Source of the DNA: Pseudomaricurvus alcaniphilus
Lineage (GTDB): Bacteria; Pseudomonadota; Gammaproteobacteria; Pseudomonadales; Cellvibrionaceae
DNA: 64,000 nt
Assembly: GCF_011440395.1 (NCBI RefSeq)
Contig: NZ_JAAOIX010000001.1
Location: forward strand, 1,408,830 to 1,472,829
Direction: 5' to 3'
Below are positions 27,259 to 35,805 of this stretch, piece by piece (the first letter of the stretch is position 1; every line of letters starts with the position of its first letter). A model generated the notes under the pieces. The model worked only from the letters and a program-made list of their open reading frames with translations. It searched no databases and had not been told where the DNA came from. The translations under genes and the position numbers were made by a program.

Positions 27259-28038
27259 TTAAACCCCAAAGCCGCCATCCACCGGAATCAACTGCCCAGT
27301 GGTGTAAGCGGCGCGGTTTGACCCGAGGAAGACCGCCATATCCGCCACCTCCTGCGGCTGGCCGAATCGATTCAGGGGCAGCATGGCCCGTACCATTTCC
27401 TGCCACTTTTCATCGAACACGCCTTCCTCCTTCAGACGCAGGAAGATGCCAGTTTCGATCACACCGATGGCAATACTGTTGGCCCTAATGCCGAATTCCC
27501 CCTCTTCCTTGGCAACGCCCTTCATCAGCTCCTCAATAGCGGCCTTGGGTGCAACCGACAGGATGTCCAGTTCGGCAAAACGCTGCAGTGCCGCCGAACT
27601 GATGTGAACATAGCTGCCGCCGCCACCCGCGCGCAGGTGTGGCAGGGTTGCGTATACCAGATTGAACACACCCTCTGCATCGGAGCGCAGTACCGTTCGC
27701 CATTGTTTCGGGGTCACGTCGCATATCTTGATCTGGGGGATGTCAAAACCAGTGGCGATAAATACCGAATGCAGGCGGCCATGATTGTGCACGATGTGCT
27801 CTGCCAGAGCCTGAATTCTTTCCAGGTTATCAAGGGATAGCTGCGCTATCTCGGCAACGCCGCCCTTAGCGGAAATGTCGGTTGCGAGCGCTTCAGCACG
27901 GACACTATTGCTGTTATAGGTCAGCACCACTTTGACCCCGTTGGCCGCGAGCTCCTCGCATATCGACCGGCCGACACCACCGCTACCACCTACTACCAGG
28001 GCTGCTCCCTCAGGATATAGGGCTCTCTTATCATTCAT
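27259..28038 (-). CDS. SDR-family protein lacking the catalytic tyrosine
   Basis: 259-residue SDR fold with an altered cofactor loop, VVGGSGGVGRSICEELA (the usual TG is GG), and NAD(P)-like VVLTYNSNS. The catalytic Ser is present in HISSAAL, but 13 residues on, where Tyr is expected, there is Ser (SVAPK); the Lys four residues later is kept. RANSIAIGVIETGIF and GQLIPVDGGFG at the end are normal. Loss of the Tyr suggests a non-classical reaction, a weak enzyme or a binding role. It is probably co-transcribed with the monooxygenase gene 45 bases downstream. Confidence 0.82.
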   Translation of the reverse strand: MNDKRALYPEGAALVVGGSGGVGRSICEELAANGVKVVLTYNSNSVRAEALATDISAKGGVAEIAQLSLDNLERIQALAEHIVHNHGRLHSVFIATGFDIPQIKICDVTPKQWRTVLRSDAEGVFNLVYATLPHLRAGGGGSYVHISSAALQRFAELDILSVAPKAAIEELMKGVAKEEGEFGIRANSIAIGVIETGIFLRLKEEGVFDEKWQEMVRAMLPLNRFGQPQEVADMAVFLGSNRAAYTTGQLIPVDGGFGV

Positions 28039-28150
28039 AATCGTTCCTCACTTTACAATTGTCGGGGCACACCCCGGCCTGAATTAATGTATCCTCCTTT
28101 CCCCAGCCGTCGGCAGCGCGCTCCGGGCGGAAGACTGCGATGCAGGCTGC

Positions 28151-29380
28151 TCATACTCCTGCCTCCATGGCTTCCTCCGTTGCCGCCCCGTATCGATTAA
28201 CGAGCTGCTTCCCCAAGGCCATCATATGCACTTGATCCGGGCCGTCTGCCAGACGTACCTGGCGTGCGTAATTGAAGGCCTCGGCCAGGAAATAATCGCC
28301 AGTCAGACCTGCTGCGCCGTGAATCTGCATCGCGCGATCGATTACCCGGACCGCCATGGAGGGCACACTGATCTTAATGGCCGCGATCAGATCCCTGGCC
28401 GCCTTGTTACCTTCACGATCCATTTTTTCCGCCGCTGCCAAAGTCAATCTGCGCGCCTGCTCGATATCGCAAAAAGATTGGGCGATATCCTCGCGCACAG
28501 ATTGGTGCTGCGACAGTCGGCACCCGAACGTGCGGCGCCGCTCGGCCCTCTGACACATGAGCTCCAGGGCCCGCTGGGCACAGCCGATCAGTCGCATGCA
28601 GTGATGAATCCGACCTGGCCCGAGCCGTCCTTGAGCAATTTCGAACCCTCGGCCCTCGCCGAGTAACAGGCAGTCGGCCTGCACCCGGACGTTGTCAAAT
28701 TGGATTTCGGGCTCACCATAGGGTGCTTCCCGGTATCCCAGTGTCGTCACCGAGCGCAACACCTTCACACCCGGGGTACACCTGGGCACCAAAATCATGG
28801 ATTGTTGCAAATGACGGTTGGCGTTGCGCGGATCACTCTTGCCCATAACCACCAGCAATTCACAGTTGTCACGCATGGCACCGGTGGTAAACCATTTGCG
28901 CCCGTTGATCACATAGTCGTTGCCCTTGCGCTCAATGGAACACTCGATATTAGTGGCATCAGAGGAGGCCACTTGCGGCTCAGTCATGGCAAAAGCGGAG
29001 CGGATTTGGCCTTCAAGCAGCGGCTGCAGCCAACGCTGGCGCTGCGCCTCGCTACCGTAACGGGCCAGTACCTCCATATTGCCGGTATCCGGGGCAGCGC
29101 AATTGAAAATTTCCGACGCCCACAGCACCCGCCCCATGATCTCGGCCAGTGGTGCGTATTGGGCATTGCTCAGGCCCGCACCACCTGCCTCTGGCAGAAA
29201 CAGGTTCCACAAGCCTTCACTGCGTGCCTGTGCCTGCAAGGATCGCATCAACGGCGGCGTCACCCAGGGATTGGCGGCCTGCTGAAAAAATGCCTGGTAC
29301 TCCTGTTCCAGCGGGTAGACATGCAGGCGCATAAATGCGTCGAGTCTCTGGGCAAGTATTTGTGGGTCCGTTCTTGTCAT
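28151..29380 (-). CDS. Acyl-CoA dehydrogenase, ACAD10/11-like
   Basis: FAD enzyme of 409 residues that introduces a double bond into an acyl-CoA. Seen are AFAMTEPQVASSDATNIEC (flavin-binding segment near 140), INGRKWFTTGAMRD, GPGRIHHCMRLIGCAQRALE, and the C-terminal AAGLTGDYFLAEAFNYARQV with RLADGPDQVH, where an Asp stands in the usual catalytic-base segment as in the ACAD10/11-type group. It lies 112 bases upstream of an SDR on the same strand and is divergent from an MFS gene with a TCGAATGA site between them. Likely part of side-chain or ring beta-oxidation; the acyl chain is unknown. Confidence 0.88.
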   Translation of the reverse strand: MTRTDPQILAQRLDAFMRLHVYPLEQEYQAFFQQAANPWVTPPLMRSLQAQARSEGLWNLFLPEAGGAGLSNAQYAPLAEIMGRVLWASEIFNCAAPDTGNMEVLARYGSEAQRQRWLQPLLEGQIRSAFAMTEPQVASSDATNIECSIERKGNDYVINGRKWFTTGAMRDNCELLVVMGKSDPRNANRHLQQSMILVPRCTPGVKVLRSVTTLGYREAPYGEPEIQFDNVRVQADCLLLGEGRGFEIAQGRLGPGRIHHCMRLIGCAQRALELMCQRAERRRTFGCRLSQHQSVREDIAQSFCDIEQARRLTLAAAEKMDREGNKAARDLIAAIKISVPSMAVRVIDRAMQIHGAAGLTGDYFLAEAFNYARQVRLADGPDQVHMMALGKQLVNRYGAATEEAMEAGV

Positions 29381-29458
29381 TTGGCCACCATTGGGGTCTA
29401 CCGCTTATTGGCTTGCAGCGATATCTTGCGCAAATGGTGGCGTGGCTACATCGTCTAA

Positions 29459-29466
29459 TCGAATGA
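29459..29466 (+). promoter_or_regulatory. TCGAATGA site in divergent promoter region (29.5 kb)
   Basis: Exact copy in the 154-base region between the acyl-CoA dehydrogenase and MFS genes. It begins 79 bases from the minus-strand start, the same distance as at 43988. Confidence 0.45.
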
Positions 29467-29534
29467 AGTGCGACTCAGGAGTTCGGTGCAGAATGGAAAC
29501 TCGGCTCAATAAGCACTGCTTCAGGTATACCTGT

Positions 29535-30755
29535 ATGAATAACAACAAAGTAAGCCAATCACCATTCGCTGGCGGCCAAAGCCTGTTGGCCCTGGCCTGC
29601 GTACTCGGACCGGCGCTTGTCGCCCTGATACCCATGGCCGCGGCTCCGGCCCTGCCCGCCATGGCGAGGGAATTTAGCCTTGGCAGCAACGGCCAGCTGT
29701 TCGCCCAACTGGTCATGACAGCCCCGGCTCTGATGCTGATTTTGTTCTCGCCTTTGACCGGGCTCGTCGCAGCAAAATACGGCAGCCGCAGCTGCATGAT
29801 TGTTTGCCTGGCCATCTACTCCATTTCAGGAGCGGCTGTACTTTGGGTGCAAGACGCGTATACGTTAATTGCCCTACGGCTGCTGCTAGGAATTTCGGGT
29901 GGTGGCATACTCGCCACCAGCTTGACGCTAATCGGCAATCATTTCAGCGGCGAGCCCCGTGAGCGTTTGCTCGGCTACGCGACGGCGATGGCTTCCATTT
30001 TTGCCGCGGTAGCGTTGGTCTTTGGCGGCGCGCTGGTGGACTTCCTTGGATGGCGCGCGCCCTTCGGTCTGTATTTGCTGGGGCTACCGGTATTGCTCGC
30101 CGCCTGGCGATCCATCAAGCCAGGCCTGACCCGGGCAGACCACGACCCACAAACACATACAATCAACCACCAATCACTACGGCCAGCCTGGCCTTACTAT
30201 GCATTGCTTATAGTACTGACTGTGGGCATGTTTACCCCCTCCATCCAGGGTCCATTTTTACTAGAGTCTCGGGACATCAATAACGCCACAACCCGGGGTA
30301 TGATTATCGGCGCAACCTCCGTGGTAGCGATCTTCTCGGCGGGCTTCTACGGCAAGTTGCGTCATTCCATTAGTGCACCCAGAGTGCTGGTGATCAATAC
30401 GCTATGTATGGGCGCAGGCTTATCGCTGCTGGCATGTTCAACGAACATTGCGGCGATGCTGGCAGGCTGTTCACTGGTAGGGATTGGCGCTGGTATGTCA
30501 GAGCCGTCCATTGCCTCCATCATCCTTGAGCGCACCCCGGCGTATGTACACGGATTGGCCATGGGGCTGATTGTCAGCGCTCTGAATTCCGGTCAGTTCC
30601 TCAACCCTTTGATCATGAATCAATTCCGCACCCTGCTAGGCCTGGATGCTTCAATACTTGCGCTGGGGGCGATCCTGGCTGCGCTTGCAGTGCTGATTTT
30701 TGTGAAATTCAAAAACCCAGGCTCGCGCCTATCGACTGCCTGTAACAACACATAG
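29535..30755 (+). CDS. MFS transporter
   Basis: 406-residue major-facilitator carrier from the ATG at 29535, after which a short polar head and the first membrane helix (LLALACVLGPALVALIPMAA) fit the family; the frame is open back to 29391 but that part covers promoter DNA. About twelve hydrophobic helices are visible, with the loop-2 motif GLVAAKYGSRS and a central cytoplasmic loop near residue 200 containing RADHDPQTH. It resembles the DHA1-like drug or small-molecule exporters, and the similar carrier at 55435. It could import an organic acid or export an intermediate. A SnoaL-like gene follows on the same strand. Confidence 0.85.
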   Translation: MNNNKVSQSPFAGGQSLLALACVLGPALVALIPMAAAPALPAMAREFSLGSNGQLFAQLVMTAPALMLILFSPLTGLVAAKYGSRSCMIVCLAIYSISGAAVLWVQDAYTLIALRLLLGISGGGILATSLTLIGNHFSGEPRERLLGYATAMASIFAAVALVFGGALVDFLGWRAPFGLYLLGLPVLLAAWRSIKPGLTRADHDPQTHTINHQSLRPAWPYYALLIVLTVGMFTPSIQGPFLLESRDINNATTRGMIIGATSVVAIFSAGFYGKLRHSISAPRVLVINTLCMGAGLSLLACSTNIAAMLAGCSLVGIGAGMSEPSIASIILERTPAYVHGLAMGLIVSALNSGQFLNPLIMNQFRTLLGLDASILALGAILAALAVLIFVKFKNPGSRLSTACNNT

Positions 30756-30803
30756 CTCAACCATGCAAAAGTCACCGAGCTAGAACCTAAATTGGAGGAA
30801 ACT

Positions 30804-31361
30804 ATGGAATACCCACGCGAAGAAGTTGAAGCTGCAAGCATTCGCCTGCGCGAAGCCTTTGTCGAAGCCGAAAGACGCAATACTTGGTCCTGGATTGCCG
30901 ACGAACTGTATCACGAGGATGCGACCTACTACTGTCCCTACGGTGGAGCCATGCCCGTGTTTGCACGCAACCGCGACGAGATCAGGGCTACCCACTATGG
31001 CCGCGATATGGACGTTGGCTCAGGCTGGTCCGGATGGAGCTTCCCCATCACAGACATCTATGTATCCGGCAATAACATAGTCACTCGCTGGGTCAATCGT
31101 GGCCCGGGAAAACGGGCGGACGGTAGCTACTACGAAACGGAAGGTGTCAGCTTCATCACCTACGGCGGTGACGGCAAGTTTTCGTCACAATACGATCTGT
31201 TCGATATCGGTCACCAGATGAAACTCTGCGATGAACTTAAGGCAGCCGGACTTCTGGATCCGACACTGGAAGAACAGTGGGTCAAGCCATTGAAACGCCG
31301 CATCATCAATTCATTGAATGAAGGCATTTCGCCTGGCGATACTGATCTTTTCAAGCGCTAA
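30804..31361 (+). CDS. SnoaL-like / NTF2-fold protein, long form
   Basis: 185-residue protein from the ATG at 30804, which has a perfect GGAGG five bases upstream. NTF2-like features: RLREAFVEAERRNTWSWIAD, EDATYYCPYGGAMPVFA, DIYVSGNNIVTRWVNRGPGK and SFITYGGDGKFSSQYDLFD, then a 45-residue C-terminal extension not present in the other three SnoaL-like proteins of the cluster. It follows the MFS gene by 48 bases. Probably an isomerase, dehydratase or binding protein for a ring intermediate; the reaction is not known. Confidence 0.8.
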   Translation: MEYPREEVEAASIRLREAFVEAERRNTWSWIADELYHEDATYYCPYGGAMPVFARNRDEIRATHYGRDMDVGSGWSGWSFPITDIYVSGNNIVTRWVNRGPGKRADGSYYETEGVSFITYGGDGKFSSQYDLFDIGHQMKLCDELKAAGLLDPTLEEQWVKPLKRRIINSLNEGISPGDTDLFKR

Positions 31362-31707
31362 TTGGCAGATCTGCTGAATCTTCAACTGAGAAGCCTGTGT
31401 ACCTTAACTCGCGGGCTTCTGTCTAATTCTGTGATCTACACAGGACTAAACGCGACAAAAAATGGCTCTCAAAAAAATAGCCTAGTCATCCATCTACATG
31501 CCGAAGATTTTGGTGAACGCTAATTTGGTACTAGCATGGGCCGTCAAAATTGATGTCAATACACTGATTTAGTATGCACAGCAAATCGCATTTGTCTGCA
31601 GCCTCATCGCTGGATTGAGGCCCTGGCTTACTGCTCCACAAAAGCTCACTGCGCCCATAAAATGACAGAAGTCAATTTATGGATGTGAAGTAGTAAAATA
31701 GCTATTC
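31362..31707. other. 346-base gap between convergent genes
   Basis: No gene is supportable here. An imperfect inverted repeat AGAAGCC...GGCTTCT at about 31389-31421 may act as a weak terminator for the SnoaL-like gene, although no T-run follows. The rest is AT-rich and featureless. Confidence 0.4.
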
Positions 31708-33402
31708 TTATTTGAGGGCATCCAGCACCGCCAGGTACCCAAAGGTCATGCCCGGCCCCAGGGTTGAGCCTGCGCCGGGATAGGCGGGCCCCATTACCGA
31801 CGCAGAATTGTTGCCAATGGCATACAAACCGGGAATGGGCCGCTGGTTTTCATCCAGCACCCGGGCATGTTCGTCGGTGGCCAGTCCACCCTTGGTGCCG
31901 ATGTCGCCGGGATAGACCGGTACTGCATAGAACGGCGCCTTCAACAAGGGCGCCAGATTGGGGTTGGGCTTGACGTTCTGGTCACCGTAATAACGATCGT
32001 AGGCGGCAGCGCCACGACCAAAATCTTTGTCTACACCCTCGCGTGCGAAGTCATTGAAGCGGGCAATGGTATCGGCTAATACTTCCGCTTCCATGCCCGT
32101 TTCCCGAGCGAGGCCGGCAATGGAGCCCGACTTCTTGACCATACCGAGCACTTCTCGGCTGTGCAACCAGTCGGGGATGACTGGCATCAACGGCCCCATG
32201 GGATATTTCTTGCGGAAGGTGGCATCGAAGACGATCCAGGAAGGAATAGTACGCTTGTCAGGCCTGTCCGCATCGATCATTGCCTTGCCAGCGACGTCGT
32301 AACTGCGCGCCTCGTTCATATAGCGTTCGCCCAGTTGGTTGACGATAATGCAACCCGGGAGCGCCCGCTCGTAGAACAGCGGGCGCCCGCGCGGCTCACT
32401 GGGCACTTTCACGGTGGGCGCCCACCAGGCGTGCTCCATCAAATCCGTCGCCGCCCCGATGGCGATACCGGCCTTTATCGCGTCCCCAGTATTGCTCACT
32501 TGCCCGCCGGACCACTCCGGGCGACCTTCACCGGGTAAATATTGATTACGCATCGCTTGATTGCGCTCAAAACCACCCGCGCCGAGCACGATACCTTTGC
32601 GTGCCCTGACACGAACCGGTCGGCCCTCGTGTTTGATAACGGCGCCCTCAACGCGCCCTTCAGCTGAGCGAATTAATTCTACCAGCGGAGAATGCAACCA
32701 CATCTCGCCGCCGTAGCGATTCAGCGCCAGTTTCAGATAGGCAATAATCGCGTTGCCAAACACCAGAAAGCGACTGCGCCTGGAACGTAAACGCTGGGGC
32801 ACATCGCTGAAGTAGCGCCACAACACCCTGGCCATGGTGGTTATCCAGCCGGGCCCGCGGGTGACCATGGGCGCCGCCTCCATTGTAGTCCAGGGTATAC
32901 AGCCAAACAGCGCTGTGGAAGGGTGGCTCGGCAGCAGGTTGTCGAAATCCTCCCGGCTCAACCTCGAGGCGTGCGAGGTGTTGGTTTCATGGGTGCGATA
33001 GCCATGCTTGCCGCCAGGCAGTTCCGCATGGTAATCAGTATAGGGAATGGCGTTGAAACGCAATTCGGTTACCGACTCAATATATGCGGCCATTTTGCGA
33101 GCACTCTCGGTATAGGCGCGAATTTTTTTCTCCGCCACAGTGCCTGCCGTCAGAGCCTTGATGTACTCGAAAGCCTCTTCCGGGCTGTCGTTTTGGCCCT
33201 GGGCTTTGGCGGAATGACTGGCGGGAATCCAGATGCCGCCACCACAGGTTGCGGAAGAGCCACCGTATTGCACCCCTTTTTCAACAATCAGCGTTTGCGC
33301 GCCCTTTTCTGCCGCAGTCACGGCTGCCACCATGGCGCCGGCGCCGGTGCCGATCACCAACACATCCACTTCGTAATCCCAGGCGTTTGTCATACCGCTC
33401 AT
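31708..33402 (-). CDS. 3-ketosteroid delta1-dehydrogenase-like flavoprotein
   Basis: FAD-dependent oxidoreductase of 564 residues of the fumarate-reductase/KstD group. The N-terminal dinucleotide fold is VDVLVIGTGAGAMVAAVTAA, followed by the substrate/flavin segment YGGSSATCGGGIWIPASHSA. The C-terminus carries GLYAIGNNSASVMG and AYPGAGSTLGPGMTFGY. Tyr541 in YPGAG matches the active-site Tyr487-Gly491 segment of Rhodococcus KstD1. KstDs remove hydrogens from ring A of 3-oxosteroids, but close relatives act on other cyclic ketones, so the substrate is open. The downstream and upstream genes on this strand (DUF1214, dehydrogenase) are closely spaced. Confidence 0.85.
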   Translation of the reverse strand: MSGMTNAWDYEVDVLVIGTGAGAMVAAVTAAEKGAQTLIVEKGVQYGGSSATCGGGIWIPASHSAKAQGQNDSPEEAFEYIKALTAGTVAEKKIRAYTESARKMAAYIESVTELRFNAIPYTDYHAELPGGKHGYRTHETNTSHASRLSREDFDNLLPSHPSTALFGCIPWTTMEAAPMVTRGPGWITTMARVLWRYFSDVPQRLRSRRSRFLVFGNAIIAYLKLALNRYGGEMWLHSPLVELIRSAEGRVEGAVIKHEGRPVRVRARKGIVLGAGGFERNQAMRNQYLPGEGRPEWSGGQVSNTGDAIKAGIAIGAATDLMEHAWWAPTVKVPSEPRGRPLFYERALPGCIIVNQLGERYMNEARSYDVAGKAMIDADRPDKRTIPSWIVFDATFRKKYPMGPLMPVIPDWLHSREVLGMVKKSGSIAGLARETGMEAEVLADTIARFNDFAREGVDKDFGRGAAAYDRYYGDQNVKPNPNLAPLLKAPFYAVPVYPGDIGTKGGLATDEHARVLDENQRPIPGLYAIGNNSASVMGPAYPGAGSTLGPGMTFGYLAVLDALK

Positions 33403-33438
33403 GCATTTATCCTATCTCGACAATCCCCAGCCGGGGCA

Positions 33439-34530
33439 TCATTCAGTTTCTGTTGGCAATTCAATCACCCGACAGCCGGGCACCGGATGACAATCCGCTT
33501 TTACCCACCGCAGCAAAACAAAGCCCTGTGCGTGACCGACGGTGGGCAACCAGTTGCCAAATCCGGGATCACGCTGGGCAATCACCACAGTAACGCTGCC
33601 ATCGTCGTTGAGGCGGGCACTGTGCTTGTTTATACAGACAGGGTGATAGCGGTAATCGAGGGATTCCATCCACCAATTGTTAACCTGGATATTCCAGTGT
33701 TCGCACTCGGGCACTGCAGTTTTTATGACCAGCGCCTGTTTGGGCTGTAACGCCCAGTAACCATGCACGTAGAATATCTGCGGATCGCCGCCAGCCTTGA
33801 TGAACATATCCTGGCCCCAGTCGCGCAATTGATTGGGGCGACTCATAAACTTCTCGGCCCAATCGGCAAACAGCGCAGAGCTGCCGACCACGAAGTCGGC
33901 CGCTGCCATCAAGCGATTTTCCAACACCCCGGGGTCAACGGACGCGGGCATGGACGGCCCGGGGCTAATTCGTTCGATGGCAATGGTAGCGGGTGTTTCG
34001 TTACAACGTTGCAGAAAAGTCTGGCGCAAGTGCAACATGGAAGAATCTTCCGCAAGCGGCAACCACGCGACATCTTCCACCGGCGGGATCACGCTGGCAA
34101 TGATCGTAAAATCACCACCGGCATCAGGGCGGAATTGCGCGCGCGTCAACTCGCCGGTAGAGGGCATGGTGCCATCAATGGCGTAGCGATTCGCCTTGGA
34201 GCCAATACTCAGGTAGGCCACTGTACCAATGTTGCCGGTCAAACGGTAACAGTGCTTGCCCGAAATGGTCGCTGATAGATACAGATTGTCCGGGTTATCC
34301 CCGCCAATTTTTGCCGTCTCATGGCTGGGTTGATAAAAAGTGGGGAACTCCGGATCACCGCTCTCCAGGTAAATCTCCAGCCCCAGCCGGATCAAGCGAC
34401 TCAGGTAACGGGTACCCTCTGCCTGGTCAAAGGCGTTAGTCGGCGCCGCCGGCCGTTTGAGTGTAGCAGCCGCCTGGCTGAGGCGGTCGCAATAGCGCTG
34501 CCAGAGCTGTCCGTTTTCCAGAACATTCAT
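33439..34530 (-). CDS. DUF1214 domain-containing protein
   Basis: 363 residues. The C-terminal half matches DUF1214: EHWNIQVNNWWMESLDYRYH, DDGSVTVVIAQRDPGFGNWL and GFVLLRWVKADCHPVPGCRV. The N-terminal half, with FYQPSHETAKIGGDNPDNLY, is the segment that usually precedes it. Homologues often sit in sterol, cholate or aromatic degradation clusters, and no reaction is established. There is no clear signal peptide. The ATG overlaps the stop of the upstream dehydrogenase gene by four bases, indicating translational coupling, and the KstD-like gene follows 36 bases on. The three were probably expressed together. Confidence 0.8.
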   Translation of the reverse strand: MNVLENGQLWQRYCDRLSQAAATLKRPAAPTNAFDQAEGTRYLSRLIRLGLEIYLESGDPEFPTFYQPSHETAKIGGDNPDNLYLSATISGKHCYRLTGNIGTVAYLSIGSKANRYAIDGTMPSTGELTRAQFRPDAGGDFTIIASVIPPVEDVAWLPLAEDSSMLHLRQTFLQRCNETPATIAIERISPGPSMPASVDPGVLENRLMAAADFVVGSSALFADWAEKFMSRPNQLRDWGQDMFIKAGGDPQIFYVHGYWALQPKQALVIKTAVPECEHWNIQVNNWWMESLDYRYHPVCINKHSARLNDDGSVTVVIAQRDPGFGNWLPTVGHAQGFVLLRWVKADCHPVPGCRVIELPTETE

Positions 34531-35543
34531 GGTCGAACCATCACCTTGACGGCATCGGCCTGGCCTTGTACCTCGAACGCCGCAGCAACCTCATCCAGCG
34601 CAAAGTTGTGTGAAATAAGCATTTGCCGATTGACCTTGCCGCTCGCCATCATAGCCAGGGCCTGCACCAACTCCTCAGCGGCATAGCCCTCTGAGCCCAT
34701 GATGGTAATCTGCTTGTGAATGACCGGCATGAAATCGATGGGAAAGCGGTCTTCGTAGGCGCCAAAGCAGACAACTCGTCCAACTCCCTGCCCCTTGAGC
34801 ATGTAGAGCGCGTTCTGCAACGGCGTATTGCCCTGCATACTTTTGATGTAACCCGCACAGTCGATCACAACGTCTACCGCCGGTGGCTTACTTGGCGGCC
34901 AAGGAACAGGCGCCGACCCGCAGATGGCACGCACTTGCTCGATAACGTCGCCAGCACGCGCATTGACGGGGGTAGCCCCCAACTCGGCCGCCAGCGCCAA
35001 ACGCCGCTCGGACACATCGATGGCGACAATGTGCCCCGGGTCAACGACAATGGCGCGCAACGCCTGGATAACTCCAAGACCAATAATTCCAACCCCGTAA
35101 ACGACGATATTCTCGCCCGGGCGGGGTGCCGCCTTGCGCAGCATCTGCAGGCCGTCAGCCAAGGGCTCGGTTGTGGCCGCCTCTTCGAAAGTGACCCCCT
35201 CGGGAATTTTTACCAGCTGAAAAGGGTTGGCCGGTACTGGCACATATTGGGCAAAACCGCCCATGCCAACACCGACCACCCGTTCCCCCACGTTAAATCC
35301 CGTAACCTCACTGCCGACCTCAACAATTTCACCACTGAATTCGTGACCCGGAATTTCCTGGCCAGCGGCCGTGACCCGAGTGATTTCACTGCGATGCGCG
35401 TTGGTTCGGTACATGTGCATGTCCGAACCACAGATGCCGCAAGCGGCGACCTTGATCAGCACCTCGTGCGATTCAATTGCCGGGTAAGCAACGTCAGCTT
35501 CGCAACGTATGTTATAGGGGGCCTTGAATATCGCTGCCTTCAT
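34527..35543 (-). CDS. Zinc-dependent alcohol dehydrogenase, medium-chain family
   Basis: 338 residues from the ATG at 35543 (KAAIFKAPYNIRCEADVAYP is the family's usual start; the longer frame to 35624 runs into a small upstream gene). Catalytic-zinc ligands are present: ACGICGSDMHMYR near residue 38 and GHEFSGEIVEVG near 65. The Rossmann motif YGVGIIGLGVIQALRA with IVAIDVSERRL suggests NAD. The four-Cys structural-zinc loop is not evident. It would oxidise a secondary alcohol. A candidate reversed TCGAATGA-like site (TCATTCGC, 35621-35628) lies 78 bases upstream. Confidence 0.87.
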   Translation of the reverse strand: MKAAIFKAPYNIRCEADVAYPAIESHEVLIKVAACGICGSDMHMYRTNAHRSEITRVTAAGQEIPGHEFSGEIVEVGSEVTGFNVGERVVGVGMGGFAQYVPVPANPFQLVKIPEGVTFEEAATTEPLADGLQMLRKAAPRPGENIVVYGVGIIGLGVIQALRAIVVDPGHIVAIDVSERRLALAAELGATPVNARAGDVIEQVRAICGSAPVPWPPSKPPAVDVVIDCAGYIKSMQGNTPLQNALYMLKGQGVGRVVCFGAYEDRFPIDFMPVIHKQITIMGSEGYAAEELVQALAMMASGKVNRQMLISHNFALDEVAAAFEVQGQADAVKVMVRP

Positions 35544-35620
35544 AGTGTTATATGCTCTGGTCTGGTTATAGAATTGCGGCTTGACGCTCCACAATCTAGT
35601 TGATTGGTAGCCCGCTGTAT

Positions 35621-35785
35621 TCATTCGCTTACATGAATTTTGGACATCCCCGTCGAGGCCGTTTCAGCAAGCTTGCCAATGCCTTCTTGGAAACCGCGTA
35701 ATTGGTCAGAAATGGGTGCAACGGTAGAGGTCGCAATGCCCAGGCCGAAACAAGAGAAAGCGCTGGTAATCAATAGACTTCTCAT
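35621..35785 (-). CDS. Small hydrophobic-headed protein of 54 residues
   Basis: A short frame, ATG at 35785 and TGA at 35621-35623, with GGGAG nine bases upstream of the ATG, directly downstream of the LuxR-type gene (20 bases). The product starts MRSLLITSAFSCFGLGIATS, a hydrophobic signal or anchor segment, and continues with a polar amphipathic part (ISDQLRGFQEGIGKLAETAS). I recognise no family. It could be an exported peptide or a small membrane protein translated with the regulator. The ribosome site, the junction and the signal-like head support it; there is no homology evidence. Confidence 0.5.
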   Translation of the reverse strand: MRSLLITSAFSCFGLGIATSTVAPISDQLRGFQEGIGKLAETASTGMSKIHVSE

Positions 35786-35805
35786 TGCATTTCACTCCCA
35801 ATAAA

